This document shows, piece by piece, positions 55,534-64,000 of a DNA stretch of 64,000 bases. Position 1 is the stretch's first letter. Every line of letters begins with the position of its first letter. This DNA is from an uncultured Coriobacteriaceae bacterium (GTDB lineage Bacteria; Actinomycetota; Coriobacteriia; Coriobacteriales; UMGS124), in contig UQBS01000002.1 of NCBI GenBank assembly GCA_900539345.1, positions 53,377 to 117,376 of the forward strand. Reading direction: 5' to 3'. Below the pieces are notes generated by a model. That model did no database searches, was not told the origin of the DNA, and saw only the letters and a list, made by a program, of their open reading frames with translations. The position numbers and the translations under genes are program-made.

Positions 55534-56025
55534 ATGGCCTTTAACACGCAGAACCTTTCCGACAAGTACCGCCAGTTCATGAGCAGGCGAAACGGGCCCG
55601 ACCAGCTCGCGCGCGATGTGTTCATCCTGTCTATCGTGCTTATCGTGCTGTCGCTTCCCTTTGGCAGCATCTTCCTGACGCTGGGCCTGGCTGCCATCAT
55701 CTACGCCTACTTCCGCATGTTCTCCTCCAACCGCGATGCACGCAGCCGCGAGAACACCGCCTATCTCGCCAAGCGTCACGAGCTTGCGCAGAAGCTGCAC
55801 CTTACAGGCGCGAAGAATCCCTTCGCCGGTGTTGGTGCCGCCAGCCAGCGGGCTGCCGAGCAGGCCGCGCGCAAGAGTCAGAAGGCAGCTGCCAAGGCGG
55901 CCGACAAGGAGCACAAGTACCTCAAGTGCCCCAAGTGCAAGCAGGAAATTCGCGTGCCCAAGGGTGCCGGCAAGATTCGCATCACCTGCCCCAAGTGCCA
56001 GGAGAAGTTCGAGAAGAAGGTGTAG
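55534..56025 (+). CDS. Membrane protein with C-terminal zinc ribbon, 163 aa
   Basis: Two adjoining hydrophobic segments lie at about residues 28-60 (FILSIVLIVLSLPFGSIFLT and on). A long Ala/Lys/Arg-rich helix (about 65-125) follows, and the C-terminus holds CPKCKQEIRVPKGAGKIRITCPKCQ, two CxxC knuckles of a zinc ribbon. Tail-anchored-like cytoplasmic zinc ribbons of this kind occur in actinobacterial proteins of unknown role. I prefer ATG 55534 (AAAGAGAGAG nine bases upstream) to the longer open frame. It ends at the terminator at 56064. Confidence 0.75.
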   Translation: MAFNTQNLSDKYRQFMSRRNGPDQLARDVFILSIVLIVLSLPFGSIFLTLGLAAIIYAYFRMFSSNRDARSRENTAYLAKRHELAQKLHLTGAKNPFAGVGAASQRAAEQAARKSQKAAAKAADKEHKYLKCPKCKQEIRVPKGAGKIRITCPKCQEKFEKKV

Positions 56026-56393
56026 GGAGCTTCCTTCCAAGCTTCACTGCCATCCTGCAACATAAAGCCGCCGACCTCGAAGGATACGCTTTCGGAGTCG
56101 GCGGCTTTTTTTATGCGGGACGAGTCGCCGGAGGCCAAACAGAAGCGTGCGGCTACATACCAGCAAACATTCATTCATGCAGTGCGTTCGAGTCGCTCAT
56201 ACGTACCGGCGTGCGGTGTCGTCCATGCCGCAACCGCCCGTCGGGCATCGCCCTCTGCGCCCTGCTGCTCCATCTGCCCGTTGAGCAGCGCTATCTGCGC
56301 CCTACCATCCCACCCGCGTGTCGAACGGCGTTCTCTGCGCCCTGTTGCCCCATCCGCCCGTCGAGCGGCGCCATCAGCGCTATCTGCGCCCTG
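56026..56393. other. Spacer with terminator and 40-bp degenerate tandem repeats
   Basis: After the terminator (56064-56112) the gap up to 56393 contains TCTGCGCCCT at 56254, 56294, 56334 and 56383, giving periods of 40, 40 and 49 bases; CCCATCCGCCCGTCGAGCGGCG follows each in varied form (read in two parts). The last unit touches the 3' end of the LytTR gene. No gene. Confidence 0.7.
56064..56112 (+). terminator. Terminator of the zinc-ribbon gene
   Basis: AAGCCGCCGAC and GTCGGCGGCTT pair with seven T after. Confidence 0.9.
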
Positions 56394-57188
56394 CTATCCC
56401 ATCCGCTCTGCGAGTTCACGCTTCACGGCGGTGTACTTCTTCTCGGGAATGGGAAGCTCGCTGCCGTCCTGCAGGGTCACCTTGCAGCGGGTCACGTCGC
56501 GCACAAAAGCAGGGTTGACCAGGTAGCTTGCATGGCAGCGAACAAAGAGGTCGCTGTGGCGCTGGGCGATCGAGGAGAGCGTCTCGACTGACTCATAGAC
56601 GCCGTCTTCGGTGTGAACCAGCGAATGGGTACCTTTGCTATCTATATACATGATGTCGGAGCAGTTGAAGTACAACGCCGAACGGTTCAAGCCGCGCAGG
56701 CAGATGTGCCGCGTTGGGTTGGTATTCGACGCATTCGCCTCAGATGCGCCGTCATAGGTGGCGCCATAGCGCAAGAGATAGATGTCATCCGGTCCGGTAT
56801 AGGCGATGGCGTTGGCCACGTTGCACAAAAGGATGCGCGGCGTGCGCTGACAGTCCACCCAGGTAAAATGGATGTGCTGGTTGACGCGGTTGGTGCTCCC
56901 GTCGGGTCGGATGCTGTCCACGAGGAACGTCATGACGACCTCGCACACATCCGGGCCCGGGGTCGGCAGCGTGGTGACCACCAGGTCGTGCACCTGAAAC
57001 TGTGGGTCGTCGTGCCCTTCGCGTGCCATGGCGAGCAACTTTGCTTTTGAGCGGATAAGGCGTCCGTAGGAAGGTCCCACGAGCACCACGTCGTCATGAC
57101 ATGCGTCGAGGAAAGCTGCGGAGTCGCCCTCGACGTAGTAACTCCGAAGAATCTTGGCCGACAGGGCCGCGATATCGTGGGTTTTCAT
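56394..57188 (-). CDS. NTF2-like/LytTR transcriptional regulator
   Basis: 264 residues. The first 130 or so look like a SnoaL/NTF2-type sensory domain (SAKILRSYYVEGDSAAFLDACHDDVVLVGP and on, split here at conserved points), the last 100 form a LytTR DNA-binding domain: IMYIDSKGTHSLVHTEDGVYES, LFVRCHASYLVNPAFVRDV, and LPIPEKKYTAVKREL. LytTR proteins usually follow a receiver domain; here the sensor differs. GGAGGTGTCC precedes ATG 57188. It lies 103 bases downstream of the amidase gene on the same strand, which suggests joint regulation. Confidence 0.82.
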   Translation of the reverse strand: MKTHDIAALSAKILRSYYVEGDSAAFLDACHDDVVLVGPSYGRLIRSKAKLLAMAREGHDDPQFQVHDLVVTTLPTPGPDVCEVVMTFLVDSIRPDGSTNRVNQHIHFTWVDCQRTPRILLCNVANAIAYTGPDDIYLLRYGATYDGASEANASNTNPTRHICLRGLNRSALYFNCSDIMYIDSKGTHSLVHTEDGVYESVETLSSIAQRHSDLFVRCHASYLVNPAFVRDVTRCKVTLQDGSELPIPEKKYTAVKRELAERMG

Positions 57189-57291
57189 GGACACCTCCCT
57201 TAGGGGCGCGAGCGTTGTATGGGTACATTTTCGCAGGCACCAACTGCCTACTTTAGACCCCTGCGTCCAACTAATTGGGGCGGAAATGGGC

Positions 57292-58380
57292 CTAATTTAT
57301 CGAAAATTCGCTCACATCGTTCCAATTGCGGCGCAGGCATACCTCCAAAGTGAGCCCTGTGTTGTCGTAGATGGCCGACCATTGGGTATTGCTCGTCACG
57401 TCCTCGGGGTTGGGATCCTGTGCCGAGGCTCGCAGCGCTTCCCAAACGACGTCTTCGCCTTGGTCGCCCTCGTGGGCACCCAGCACTTCTTCGACGGCTT
57501 CCCAACGCTCTTTGCCATGGCCATAGATGCCGTTCTTCTGGTTGGGCTGCACCAGGTCGGGGTAGAGCGCGTAGAAGTTGGTGATGGCGCGCATCGGCGT
57601 GGCCTTGAGCGGGCGGCCTTCGTCCTCGGGATCCCACTCCACGACACGGCCGTCGCCCGAAGCGTCGGTGATGTAGAAGTGGTAGTCGCGTCCCGAGGTG
57701 GCAAACATGTCGTAGTTGCTCAGGAGCTCGACGGCTTCCTCAGTTGTGGCCGCGCGGTCGAGGACGAGGCGGATGGCGAGCGTTGTGGCGATGGACTGCT
57801 TGCCGGTGTCCTGGTAGGTGGGTTCGCTGTCGAGCGTGAGCACGGCGATGGAGACGCCCTTCTCGTTTATGCCGTCGAGGCAGATGAAGGGCGCCGTGAG
57901 GCAGGCGAGCTTCTTGGAAACGCTTGCGTTGGGGTCGTCGGCCTTCACGTTGTTGAGAGCGGCCAGGCCGATGGACGTGTAGCCGTTCTTGGGCGTGCAG
58001 CGCACGAGCAGAGCCGAGGTGTCGAGCTTGAAGTCGTAGTTGCGCCCCATGCGCACCTCGCCGTTGGCCGCCATGGCCGTGAAGGCGGTGCAGGCATAGT
58101 TGGGCGCCGTCATGTGCACGGGCAGCAGCGGTAGCGACTCGGCGAGTACGGCGTCGAGAAATGCCTGGTTGTCGCGGATGTCGCGGGCGAGCAGCGCGTC
58201 GAGGTCATAGTCGTAGGCCACGTCCATGGTGTAGAGGTTGTAGCCGTCCTCATAAGAGGTGACCTGGTTGATGCTAGAGATGGTCTGAATCCTGCTGGCG
58301 TACAGCACGCCGAAGGCGACGAGCACCGCAGCGATTGCGGCGACGAGTCCGAGAACGACGCGTTTGACGATGCGTTTCAT
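57292..58380 (-). CDS. Membrane-anchored Ntn-type linear amide hydrolase
   Basis: 362 residues. One N-terminal membrane helix (about 8-28) is followed by an extracytoplasmic part. The nucleophile is probably C97 in NYACTAFT, and MGRNYDF puts Arg113 and Asp116 at 16 and 19 residues after it, the same spacing as Cys2, Arg18 and Asp21 of bile salt hydrolases. Later DYHFYITDASGDGRVVEWD fits the choloylglycine-hydrolase/C45 fold. Unlike bile salt hydrolase, the Cys is internal, so self-cleavage or processing would be needed. It may cut bile, N-acyl or penicillin-type amides outside the cell. GGGGAGG precedes ATG 58380. Confidence 0.75.
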   Translation of the reverse strand: MKRIVKRVVLGLVAAIAAVLVAFGVLYASRIQTISSINQVTSYEDGYNLYTMDVAYDYDLDALLARDIRDNQAFLDAVLAESLPLLPVHMTAPNYACTAFTAMAANGEVRMGRNYDFKLDTSALLVRCTPKNGYTSIGLAALNNVKADDPNASVSKKLACLTAPFICLDGINEKGVSIAVLTLDSEPTYQDTGKQSIATTLAIRLVLDRAATTEEAVELLSNYDMFATSGRDYHFYITDASGDGRVVEWDPEDEGRPLKATPMRAITNFYALYPDLVQPNQKNGIYGHGKERWEAVEEVLGAHEGDQGEDVVWEALRASAQDPNPEDVTSNTQWSAIYDNTGLTLEVCLRRNWNDVSEFSIN

Positions 58381-58455
58381 GGGGCCTCCCCAATGTCAGC
58401 TTCATGTCACTTTCAGTTCCATGGTGAGGTTGCGGGGAGCGTTTGGGTAGTGCCA

Positions 58456-58493
58456 TTTGGCGCAAAATTTGGCCAATTTCTACTCCTTTTGGC
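58456..58493. promoter_or_regulatory. TTTGGC repeats in the divergent promoter region
   Basis: TTTGGC occurs at 58456, 58468 and 58488 in the gap between the amidase gene (minus) and the LuxR gene (plus). The first two are 12 bases apart. This could be the binding site of the adjacent LuxR-type regulator, but no consensus is available to compare. Confidence 0.35.
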
Positions 58494-58534
58494 TTTTCGG
58501 CTGCTACCATCGGAGCCAAGAGATGGGGGGCGGT

Positions 58535-59704
58535 ATGGCAGCAGATGAGCGCGCCGCATATGGCAATGACCGCGCGAGCGGAGAGCCGCTGCGTGCGCAG
58601 GCGCAGGCAGGCGGTGTACCTGGCGATTGTGGCCGCGACAGCCAGACGGAGCTGCCGTGCGCACAGGCGCAGGCAGATGCGCTTGCCCGACTTGGGCAAC
58701 CTTACGCTGCAAGGTCCCCCATGCCGCTCATGTGCACGTCCTTTGAGCCGGGATGTCTTTCACGGGCGATCGAGTCCATTGACGACGAGGACGCCCGGCG
58801 TATCGCGCGGGCTGAGGCCCTGTATTTCACGGCCGACCCCGATGGGGCGTGCTGTGAGTCTGAGCCGTATTTGACGAGCTCAAACTCTGCACTGAGGATG
58901 TCCGCCTGTTTCATCTGCGCTTATGCCAATTTGTCACGCGGGCAGATTCCCTTTGCCAAGGCCTGTCTCGACGATCTCGCATCTATGAGGCAGGACTGCC
59001 TTGCCAGCGAGGACCATACTATTCGTGCTGCGTACGTTGTGTTTGCCACGGCGGCAAACGTTCTTTTGCACCTGGATTCGACTTTTGGCGAGGATGAACT
59101 TCGCGCAATCGCTCCCTATTTGCCCGAGGGCCTGCGATTGTTTGCGGCTCATGTGGATGCGCATCGCGCGTATCTGGCGGGGGAGTACGGCAGGTGCGTT
59201 GGCATTGCGGAGACGGCGCTTGCCATGAAGCAGGGGTCTTATCCCATATCCGAGCTGTTCTTGCACCTTGTGGCCGCCATGGGGTGGATGGGGCAAAAGT
59301 CGCCCGACCGCGCCCGCGCCCATTTCGTGCAGGGTTGGGATATCGCGCGGCCCGACGGTCTTATCGAACTCATCGGCGAGCATCACGGCCTGCTCCAGGG
59401 TGTTCTCGAGACGTGTCTCAAGGACGACTATCCTGATGACTTTACCCGCATTATCCAGGTGACGTATCGATTCAGTGCCGGGTGGCGCCGCATCCACAAC
59501 CCAACGACCGGCGAAGAAGTCGCCGACAACCTCACTACCACCGAGTTCACTTTTGCCATGCTTGCGTGCCGCGGCTGGAGCAACGACCAGATCGCGGCCC
59601 ACATGGGGGTGTCGCGCGGCACCGTGAAGAACCGCCTGTCGAGCGTGTATGCCAAGCTGGGGATTCAGAGTCGATCCGAGCTTGAGAAGTACATGCTGCG
59701 CTAG
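58535..59704 (+). CDS. LuxR-type transcriptional regulator
   Basis: 389 residues. The C-terminal helix-turn-helix is LTTTEFTFAMLACRGWSNDQIAAHMGVSRGTVKNRLSSVYAKLGI (read in parts from about residue 325), a clear GerE/LuxR domain. The middle is helical and TPR-like, possibly a sensor as in MalT-type regulators; the first 60 residues are low-complexity. No membrane segments are evident. ATG 58535 follows GGGGGGCGG; the frame is open to 58457. It is divergent from the amidase gene, so it probably controls that locus, but this is inferred. Confidence 0.82.
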   Translation: MAADERAAYGNDRASGEPLRAQAQAGGVPGDCGRDSQTELPCAQAQADALARLGQPYAARSPMPLMCTSFEPGCLSRAIESIDDEDARRIARAEALYFTADPDGACCESEPYLTSSNSALRMSACFICAYANLSRGQIPFAKACLDDLASMRQDCLASEDHTIRAAYVVFATAANVLLHLDSTFGEDELRAIAPYLPEGLRLFAAHVDAHRAYLAGEYGRCVGIAETALAMKQGSYPISELFLHLVAAMGWMGQKSPDRARAHFVQGWDIARPDGLIELIGEHHGLLQGVLETCLKDDYPDDFTRIIQVTYRFSAGWRRIHNPTTGEEVADNLTTTEFTFAMLACRGWSNDQIAAHMGVSRGTVKNRLSSVYAKLGIQSRSELEKYMLR

Positions 59705-59984
59705 GGGGCGAGCCCGTCTGGCCGCCAGAGGCGCGGGTGGGCACCTTAACGGCGCGGGCGCGAAACGTCAAAACGTGTAGTGTCAAGACGGGTGGTCATT
59801 TTTTCGACAAAACAGGTCATCTTTGCAGTGCGGGTTTATTTCATGCACACCCTCGGAATAGAGTAAAAGTCAAACAAGGGCGTACCGAGCATGTTGCGAA
59901 TGTGCGCCGCGGGGAATGCGCGCTCCCAATGCGGCTTGCAGACCGACCGACTCGGCGCCGTCGAGCCTAGGAAGGTGGGGCCGC
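59705..59984. other. Spacer upstream of the adhesin gene
   Basis: The first 60 bases are GC-rich, then AT-rich sequence (59763-59880) with GTCAAAAC/GTCAAGAC-type repeats and a TTTTTTC run at about 59804. The adhesin promoter should lie here, but I cannot fix its boxes. No gene. Confidence 0.5.
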
Positions 59985-62900
59985 ATGAAACCGCTACGCA
60001 GATTATTCGACCCGTCCCAAAACGTAAGCAAGATACTCGCCATCCTCATGTCGCTGGTCATGGTGTGGACCCAGGTGTCTATGGTGCCCACGGCCCTGGC
60101 GCAGGGCGACTGGGGCGAGCCTGCTGCGGACAGCGCCACAGTGGGTCCCCCGGAGGGCGAAGGGCAGGATGTCATCGGCGCGCCTGCAGCCGAACCTGTA
60201 CCCCAGGTAGAGGCTGCAAGTGCGCCTGAGGTCGTTGCTGAGCCCGCGGTAGAGGCCGCACCTGCCGAGCAGCCCGCAGCAGAGGCTGCCCCGGTTGTCG
60301 AGCCTGCGGTTGAGCCCGCTCCGGCAGGGGAGACTGCGGTTGAAGCCGCCCCGGCTGAGCAGCCCGCCGCTCCCGCCGAGCAGCCCGCGACCGAGCCTGC
60401 GACTCCCGCTGAACCCGCGACCGAGCAGCCTGCAGCCGAGCCGGCTCCTGCCGAGCAGCCCGCCACCGAGCCCGCTCCTTCTGAGCAGCCTGCGGTTGAG
60501 GCAAATCCCGCCGAGCAGCCCGCCACCGAGCAGCCTGCCGCGCCTGCTCCTGCCGAGCAGCCCACGGTTGAGGCCGCTCCCGCTGAGCAGCCTGCAGCTT
60601 CTGCCGAGCCCGAGCAGCCCGCATATCCCGCTTTCCTCGGCTACGCCCACGCGGGCAACATCACCGTGAAGGTGACGGCCCCCGAGGGCGCTCTGCCCGA
60701 GGGTACGCGCGTGCTGGCCGAGGCCGTGCATCGCGCCGACGTCGCCGCCGCCGTGGCCGGTGCCGTCGAGGAGCAGGGTCGCACGCTCGAAGGTGCTGTG
60801 GCTCTCGATGTCACACTCGTCGACAAGGACGGCAACGCCATCCAGCCCAACGGCTCCGTGAGCGTGAGCTTCTTCAACGCCGGCATGAGCGAGGGTGAGG
60901 CCGTGGGCGTGTACCGCGTGGCCGACGATGCCTCCAGCGTTGAGGCAATTCCCGCAAGCCAGGCCAGCGCCAACGTCCAGAGCTTCGACGTTGATCACTT
61001 CTCGATCTACGTCGTTACCGATGAGAACCCCGTCTATCTGGCAACTTATCGCTTCCTGGCCGCCGACGGCACCACCGTTGTCGGCGAGCAGATCGTCAAG
61101 AACGGCGAGACGCTTGTCGAGCCTGCGGCCCCCGAGGTCGACGGCCAGACGTTCACCGGTTGGTATCTGGGCGAGAGCCTCATGGACTTCTCGCAGGCTG
61201 TGACCGTGAGCGCAACGGCGACGTACAACGTGTATGCGCGCTATGCCTCCGTCCTGCACATCAACTTCTACGACCCCGACGGCATGCAGATCATGCGCAC
61301 AATGGTCGTTGAGGACCATGAGCCGTACGACATCTCTGGCATCAAGTACGACGTCGATGCCACGCACAGCGTTGTGGGCTGGACGGACGCCGGTGGTAAG
61401 CCGCTGACATCCGTTGCCGTGCCCGAAGGCGAGAGCAGCGTCGACGTATTCGCCGTTGTCGCCTCTGGCGTGTGGGTCGCCTTTGACGCCGCTGGCGGCA
61501 CCACCGTTGACCATGTGTTCGTGAACGCCGACGAGGGTATCGTCCTTCCCGTGAGCACGCGCGCCGGGTATACGCTCGAGGGTTGGTACCTGGGCGACTC
61601 GAAGGTCAGCGAACACGACACATTCGACGCTCCCGTGACTCTCACTGCTCATTGGACGCCCGTCGAGGTTGCTTACACCGTCAACTATTGGCAGCAGCGT
61701 GTGACCGACGACAAGGATGCCGCCGATGCCGCCAAGACGTACGACTTCGTTGAGTCCGCCGAGAAGACGGCTCCTGCCGGCTCCGTCGTTGCCGGTGCCA
61801 ACGACAAGAGCTACCCCGGCTTTACCTTCAACGCCAACAACACCCAGTCCAACGTCACCATCGCCGGCGACGGCTCCACCATCGTGAACGTCTATTACGA
61901 TCGCGTGCTGTGCACGATCAAGTTCTATCACTATTGGAATGGCTGGGGCGGCGTTAACGAGGAGCTCATCGCTCGACACACTGGCCTGTACGGCGCTCCG
62001 CTCAAAGACGGCGAGTGGGACCAGACATACTATTGGTACACGACCTCTGACGAGTGGGCTCAGAACAGGTCTGGCTGCATCCTTCTGACCAGCTACGACT
62101 TTGAGACCGCCGGATATGCCAAGAACAAGGGCAACATAACCACCAACGACGTCGTCACGACGTGCAACTTCTATGGCACGAGCAAGCAGAGCGGCGGCAC
62201 GATTTACTACTACAACGAGCAGGCCGACGGCACGTTTGCGCTTGTCAACACAGTGACAACGAGCGGCGGCACGCTGACGGTGCACCAGAAGTACACCGGC
62301 TACGACCTGTACAAGTACGCTACCGGTAGGATTAAGGGCGACCCGACCACGGCTGCGTTCTGGACGAACAAGGGCAATGCGTTCGAGGGCCAGAAGATCC
62401 AAAACGCATCGACCATCTATATCGCCAACACGCTCAAGTCCTACAACCTCACCTACCATAACGTGACCGGCGACAACAACAGGGTCGTCAGCGTCGACTA
62501 CACTGCGTCCCTTGCACCGTATGCCAACTACGTCCCCGAGGACCCGTACTCCGATGGCATCGAACGCACGTTTGTGGGTTGGTATGCCGACCAGGCCTGC
62601 ACGGTTCCGTTCAACTTCGCCAACGCCACCATGCCGCATGCCAACGTCGCGGTGTATGCCAAGTGGGCCGTGGACCAGGTCACGCTGAGCTGGGACCTGT
62701 GCGCTCCTGAGAACCCGAAGCCCGAGGACAAGGGTTCGGCCACGTTCGACCCCGGCACGCGTCCGGCTTCTGACTTCCTGCCCGCAGGCGCGGTGTGGGG
62801 CACCGACTACACGTTCGACGGCTGGTACACCGACGACGGCAAGCTGTTCAGCCCCGAGACCCGCATTTCCCGCGACACCAACGTCACGGGCAAGTGGCTC

Positions 62901-64000
62901 TACAACGGCAGGCTCTATGTGCGCTACTACAACAACGACGGTACCGTGCTGCCACTCGACGACATGCCCTATGCAGACGGCGCCAAGGTCCAGGTCGCCA
63001 GTGCCACCGGCCTTGTGGCTCCCGAGGGCACGCCCTACTTCCTCGGCTGGCTCATGGAGGACGGCACGCTCGTCCAGCCCGGTGGATCGTTTGACATGAC
63101 GCGCCAGCTTGCAGGCGATGACAGTGTCGTTATCCTGACCGCCGCATGGGGTGTCGCCGAGGCCGCTACGACCATTACCTTCAAGGCGGGCGACGGCCAC
63201 GGCAAGCCGGTTGTCAACACGCTCGTCAACAACAAGGGCGTAACGCTGCCCAGTGCCGATGACTTGGGCTTTACGGCTCCCATGTCTCATGGCATTGTGA
63301 CTCATACGTTCGCTGGTTGGCGTACCTCTGACGGCCGCATCCTTGAAGCCGACCAGCAGGTTGTCGTCGACAATCTCAACGAGGGCACCGAGAACATCCT
63401 TACCGCCCAGTGGACACCTCGCACCGACCTTTCCTATACCGTTCGCTACGTGTGGGTCAGCGCTTTCTATGGGGGCGACCTTGTCGAGCTTGCTCCGTCC
63501 AAGGTTGTCAACAACGTGACGTGGGGCGAGGAATATTCCGAGGCCGCAATTCCGGTTGAGGGCTACACTCCGGTGAATGGGGAGAACGCTTCTAAGTTCA
63601 CAATCGAGATGCAGCCTACAGAAGTTTGGATTCCCTACTACAAGAACGTCGAGCTCACTGCCAACTCCGCCAGCTTCACCTATGACGGCACCGAGCAGAG
63701 CGTCTCTGGCTTTACCTGCGACACCGAGGGTGCGCGGTTTGATTCTGGGCGCATCACCGCGGGCGCCCGAGGCACCGAGGCTGGCACGTACGACGCAGTG
63801 TTCGCTGAGGATCCCGTTGGCCTCACCGATATGACTGAGTGGTACATCGTCACCGCTGCGAACCCTGGCAAGCTGAATATCGCCCAGCGCAGTGTCGTCT
63901 TCAAGGGCGAAACGAAGACCGTCGAATACACCGGCTCCGAGCAGCAGATCACCGGCGTCGAGGCCGTGGGCCTGGCCGACGGCCAGACCTTCGAGCTGGC
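59985..64000 (+). CDS. Giant surface adhesin with InlB-type repeats (5' part)
   Basis: 1338 codons are present and the frame is open at the window end. Residues 1-40 form a signal peptide (ILAILMSLVMVWTQVSMVPTALAQG). Residues about 60-215 are a low-complexity Ala/Glu/Pro/Gln stretch of EQPA(T/A)EPAP-type units. After it come many beta modules of the InlB B-repeat (Listeria-Bacteroides) kind, each with a TFDGWYTDDG- or GYTLEGWYLGD-like core, and at the end MBG-like repeats (VEYTGSEQQITGV). It is an extracellular, probably wall-anchored adhesin; the anchor lies outside the window. GGAAGGTGGGG precedes ATG 59985. Confidence 0.88.
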   Translation, partial: MKPLRRLFDPSQNVSKILAILMSLVMVWTQVSMVPTALAQGDWGEPAADSATVGPPEGEGQDVIGAPAAEPVPQVEAASAPEVVAEPAVEAAPAEQPAAEAAPVVEPAVEPAPAGETAVEAAPAEQPAAPAEQPATEPATPAEPATEQPAAEPAPAEQPATEPAPSEQPAVEANPAEQPATEQPAAPAPAEQPTVEAAPAEQPAASAEPEQPAYPAFLGYAHAGNITVKVTAPEGALPEGTRVLAEAVHRADVAAAVAGAVEEQGRTLEGAVALDVTLVDKDGNAIQPNGSVSVSFFNAGMSEGEAVGVYRVADDASSVEAIPASQASANVQSFDVDHFSIYVVTDENPVYLATYRFLAADGTTVVGEQIVKNGETLVEPAAPEVDGQTFTGWYLGESLMDFSQAVTVSATATYNVYARYASVLHINFYDPDGMQIMRTMVVEDHEPYDISGIKYDVDATHSVVGWTDAGGKPLTSVAVPEGESSVDVFAVVASGVWVAFDAAGGTTVDHVFVNADEGIVLPVSTRAGYTLEGWYLGDSKVSEHDTFDAPVTLTAHWTPVEVAYTVNYWQQRVTDDKDAADAAKTYDFVESAEKTAPAGSVVAGANDKSYPGFTFNANNTQSNVTIAGDGSTIVNVYYDRVLCTIKFYHYWNGWGGVNEELIARHTGLYGAPLKDGEWDQTYYWYTTSDEWAQNRSGCILLTSYDFETAGYAKNKGNITTNDVVTTCNFYGTSKQSGGTIYYYNEQADGTFALVNTVTTSGGTLTVHQKYTGYDLYKYATGRIKGDPTTAAFWTNKGNAFEGQKIQNASTIYIANTLKSYNLTYHNVTGDNNRVVSVDYTASLAPYANYVPEDPYSDGIERTFVGWYADQACTVPFNFANATMPHANVAVYAKWAVDQVTLSWDLCAPENPKPEDKGSATFDPGTRPASDFLPAGAVWGTDYTFDGWYTDDGKLFSPETRISRDTNVTGKWLYNGRLYVRYYNNDGTVLPLDDMPYADGAKVQVASATGLVAPEGTPYFLGWLMEDGTLVQPGGSFDMTRQLAGDDSVVILTAAWGVAEAATTITFKAGDGHGKPVVNTLVNNKGVTLPSADDLGFTAPMSHGIVTHTFAGWRTSDGRILEADQQVVVDNLNEGTENILTAQWTPRTDLSYTVRYVWVSAFYGGDLVELAPSKVVNNVTWGEEYSEAAIPVEGYTPVNGENASKFTIEMQPTEVWIPYYKNVELTANSASFTYDGTEQSVSGFTCDTEGARFDSGRITAGARGTEAGTYDAVFAEDPVGLTDMTEWYIVTAANPGKLNIAQRSVVFKGETKTVEYTGSEQQITGVEAVGLADGQTFEL

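Noticed and set aside
60003..63305. 1100-residue open frame antisense to the adhesin
   Set aside because: The long frame follows from strong third-position bias in the adhesin; there is no signal, motif or ribosome site, and the sense frame has a clear signal peptide and domains.

Overview
The window looks like chromosomal DNA from a GC-rich, gut-associated Coriobacteriia (a Collinsella/Olsenella-type actinobacterium). I infer this from the strong G/C preference at third codon positions and from the mix of families: DUF3793 with flavodoxin, a PFL/UPF0210 protein, the AzlCD exporter, rubrerythrin, an archaeal-type Pth2, a clusterless MutY, HypA, LuxR and LytTR regulators typical of the class, and a very large Ala/Glu/Pro-rich adhesin. 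The genus is a guess; no rRNA is present.

Layout. 1-5.7 kb: 5' part of a DltA-like ligase (minus strand), a small lipoprotein, an unknown protein coupled to the peptide transporter CstA, and NADP-type glutamate dehydrogenase. 5.8-9.4 kb: an HD-domain gene broken by a one-base frameshift, a membrane protein, and an envelope-stress pair (TPM-domain protein and PspA). 9.4-14.4 kb: palindromic spacer, TrmO-like protein, PFL-family protein, a flippase-like membrane protein, tRNA-Val and tRNA-Ala. 14.5-23 kb: HypA, the AddA/AddB recombination nuclease, a divergent TrmB-like methyltransferase. 23-29.7 kb: DUF5662, DUF3800 with a long disordered tail, flavodoxin and DUF3793 (probable iron regulation), Pth2, AzlCD. 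29.8-31.5 kb: tRNA-Asp followed directly by an IS110/IS1111-type insertion sequence. 31.7-43.1 kb: rubrerythrin, MutY, HAD phosphatase, radical SAM protein, YerC, homocysteine methyltransferase-like protein, MATE pump, GalU, PepV-type dipeptidase, glutamate-cysteine ligase. 43.1-46.2 kb: a complete phosphorylated serine pathway (serC, serA, thrH). 46.3-55 kb: CorA, MazG/enolase, a multi-cluster ferredoxin, a DEAD-box helicase with a long RGG tail, carbonic anhydrase. 55-64 kb: zinc-ribbon membrane protein, then a locus with a membrane-anchored Ntn amidase flanked by a LytTR and a LuxR regulator, and the first 1338 codons of a giant adhesin.

The core genes are ordinary. The unusual signal is mostly between them: an 86-bp AT-rich palindromic module present twice with identical internal spacing (23847 and 54337), a mosaic palindromic repeat family (687-904, 43779-43800, 53850-54261), several degenerate tandem arrays each with its own period (about 33-61 bp), phased ACTTCAA repeats at 26395-26444, a 17-bp inverted repeat before the glutamate-cysteine ligase gene, and nested palindromes at 9.4-9.8 kb. 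No CRISPR array, prophage or defence island was seen.
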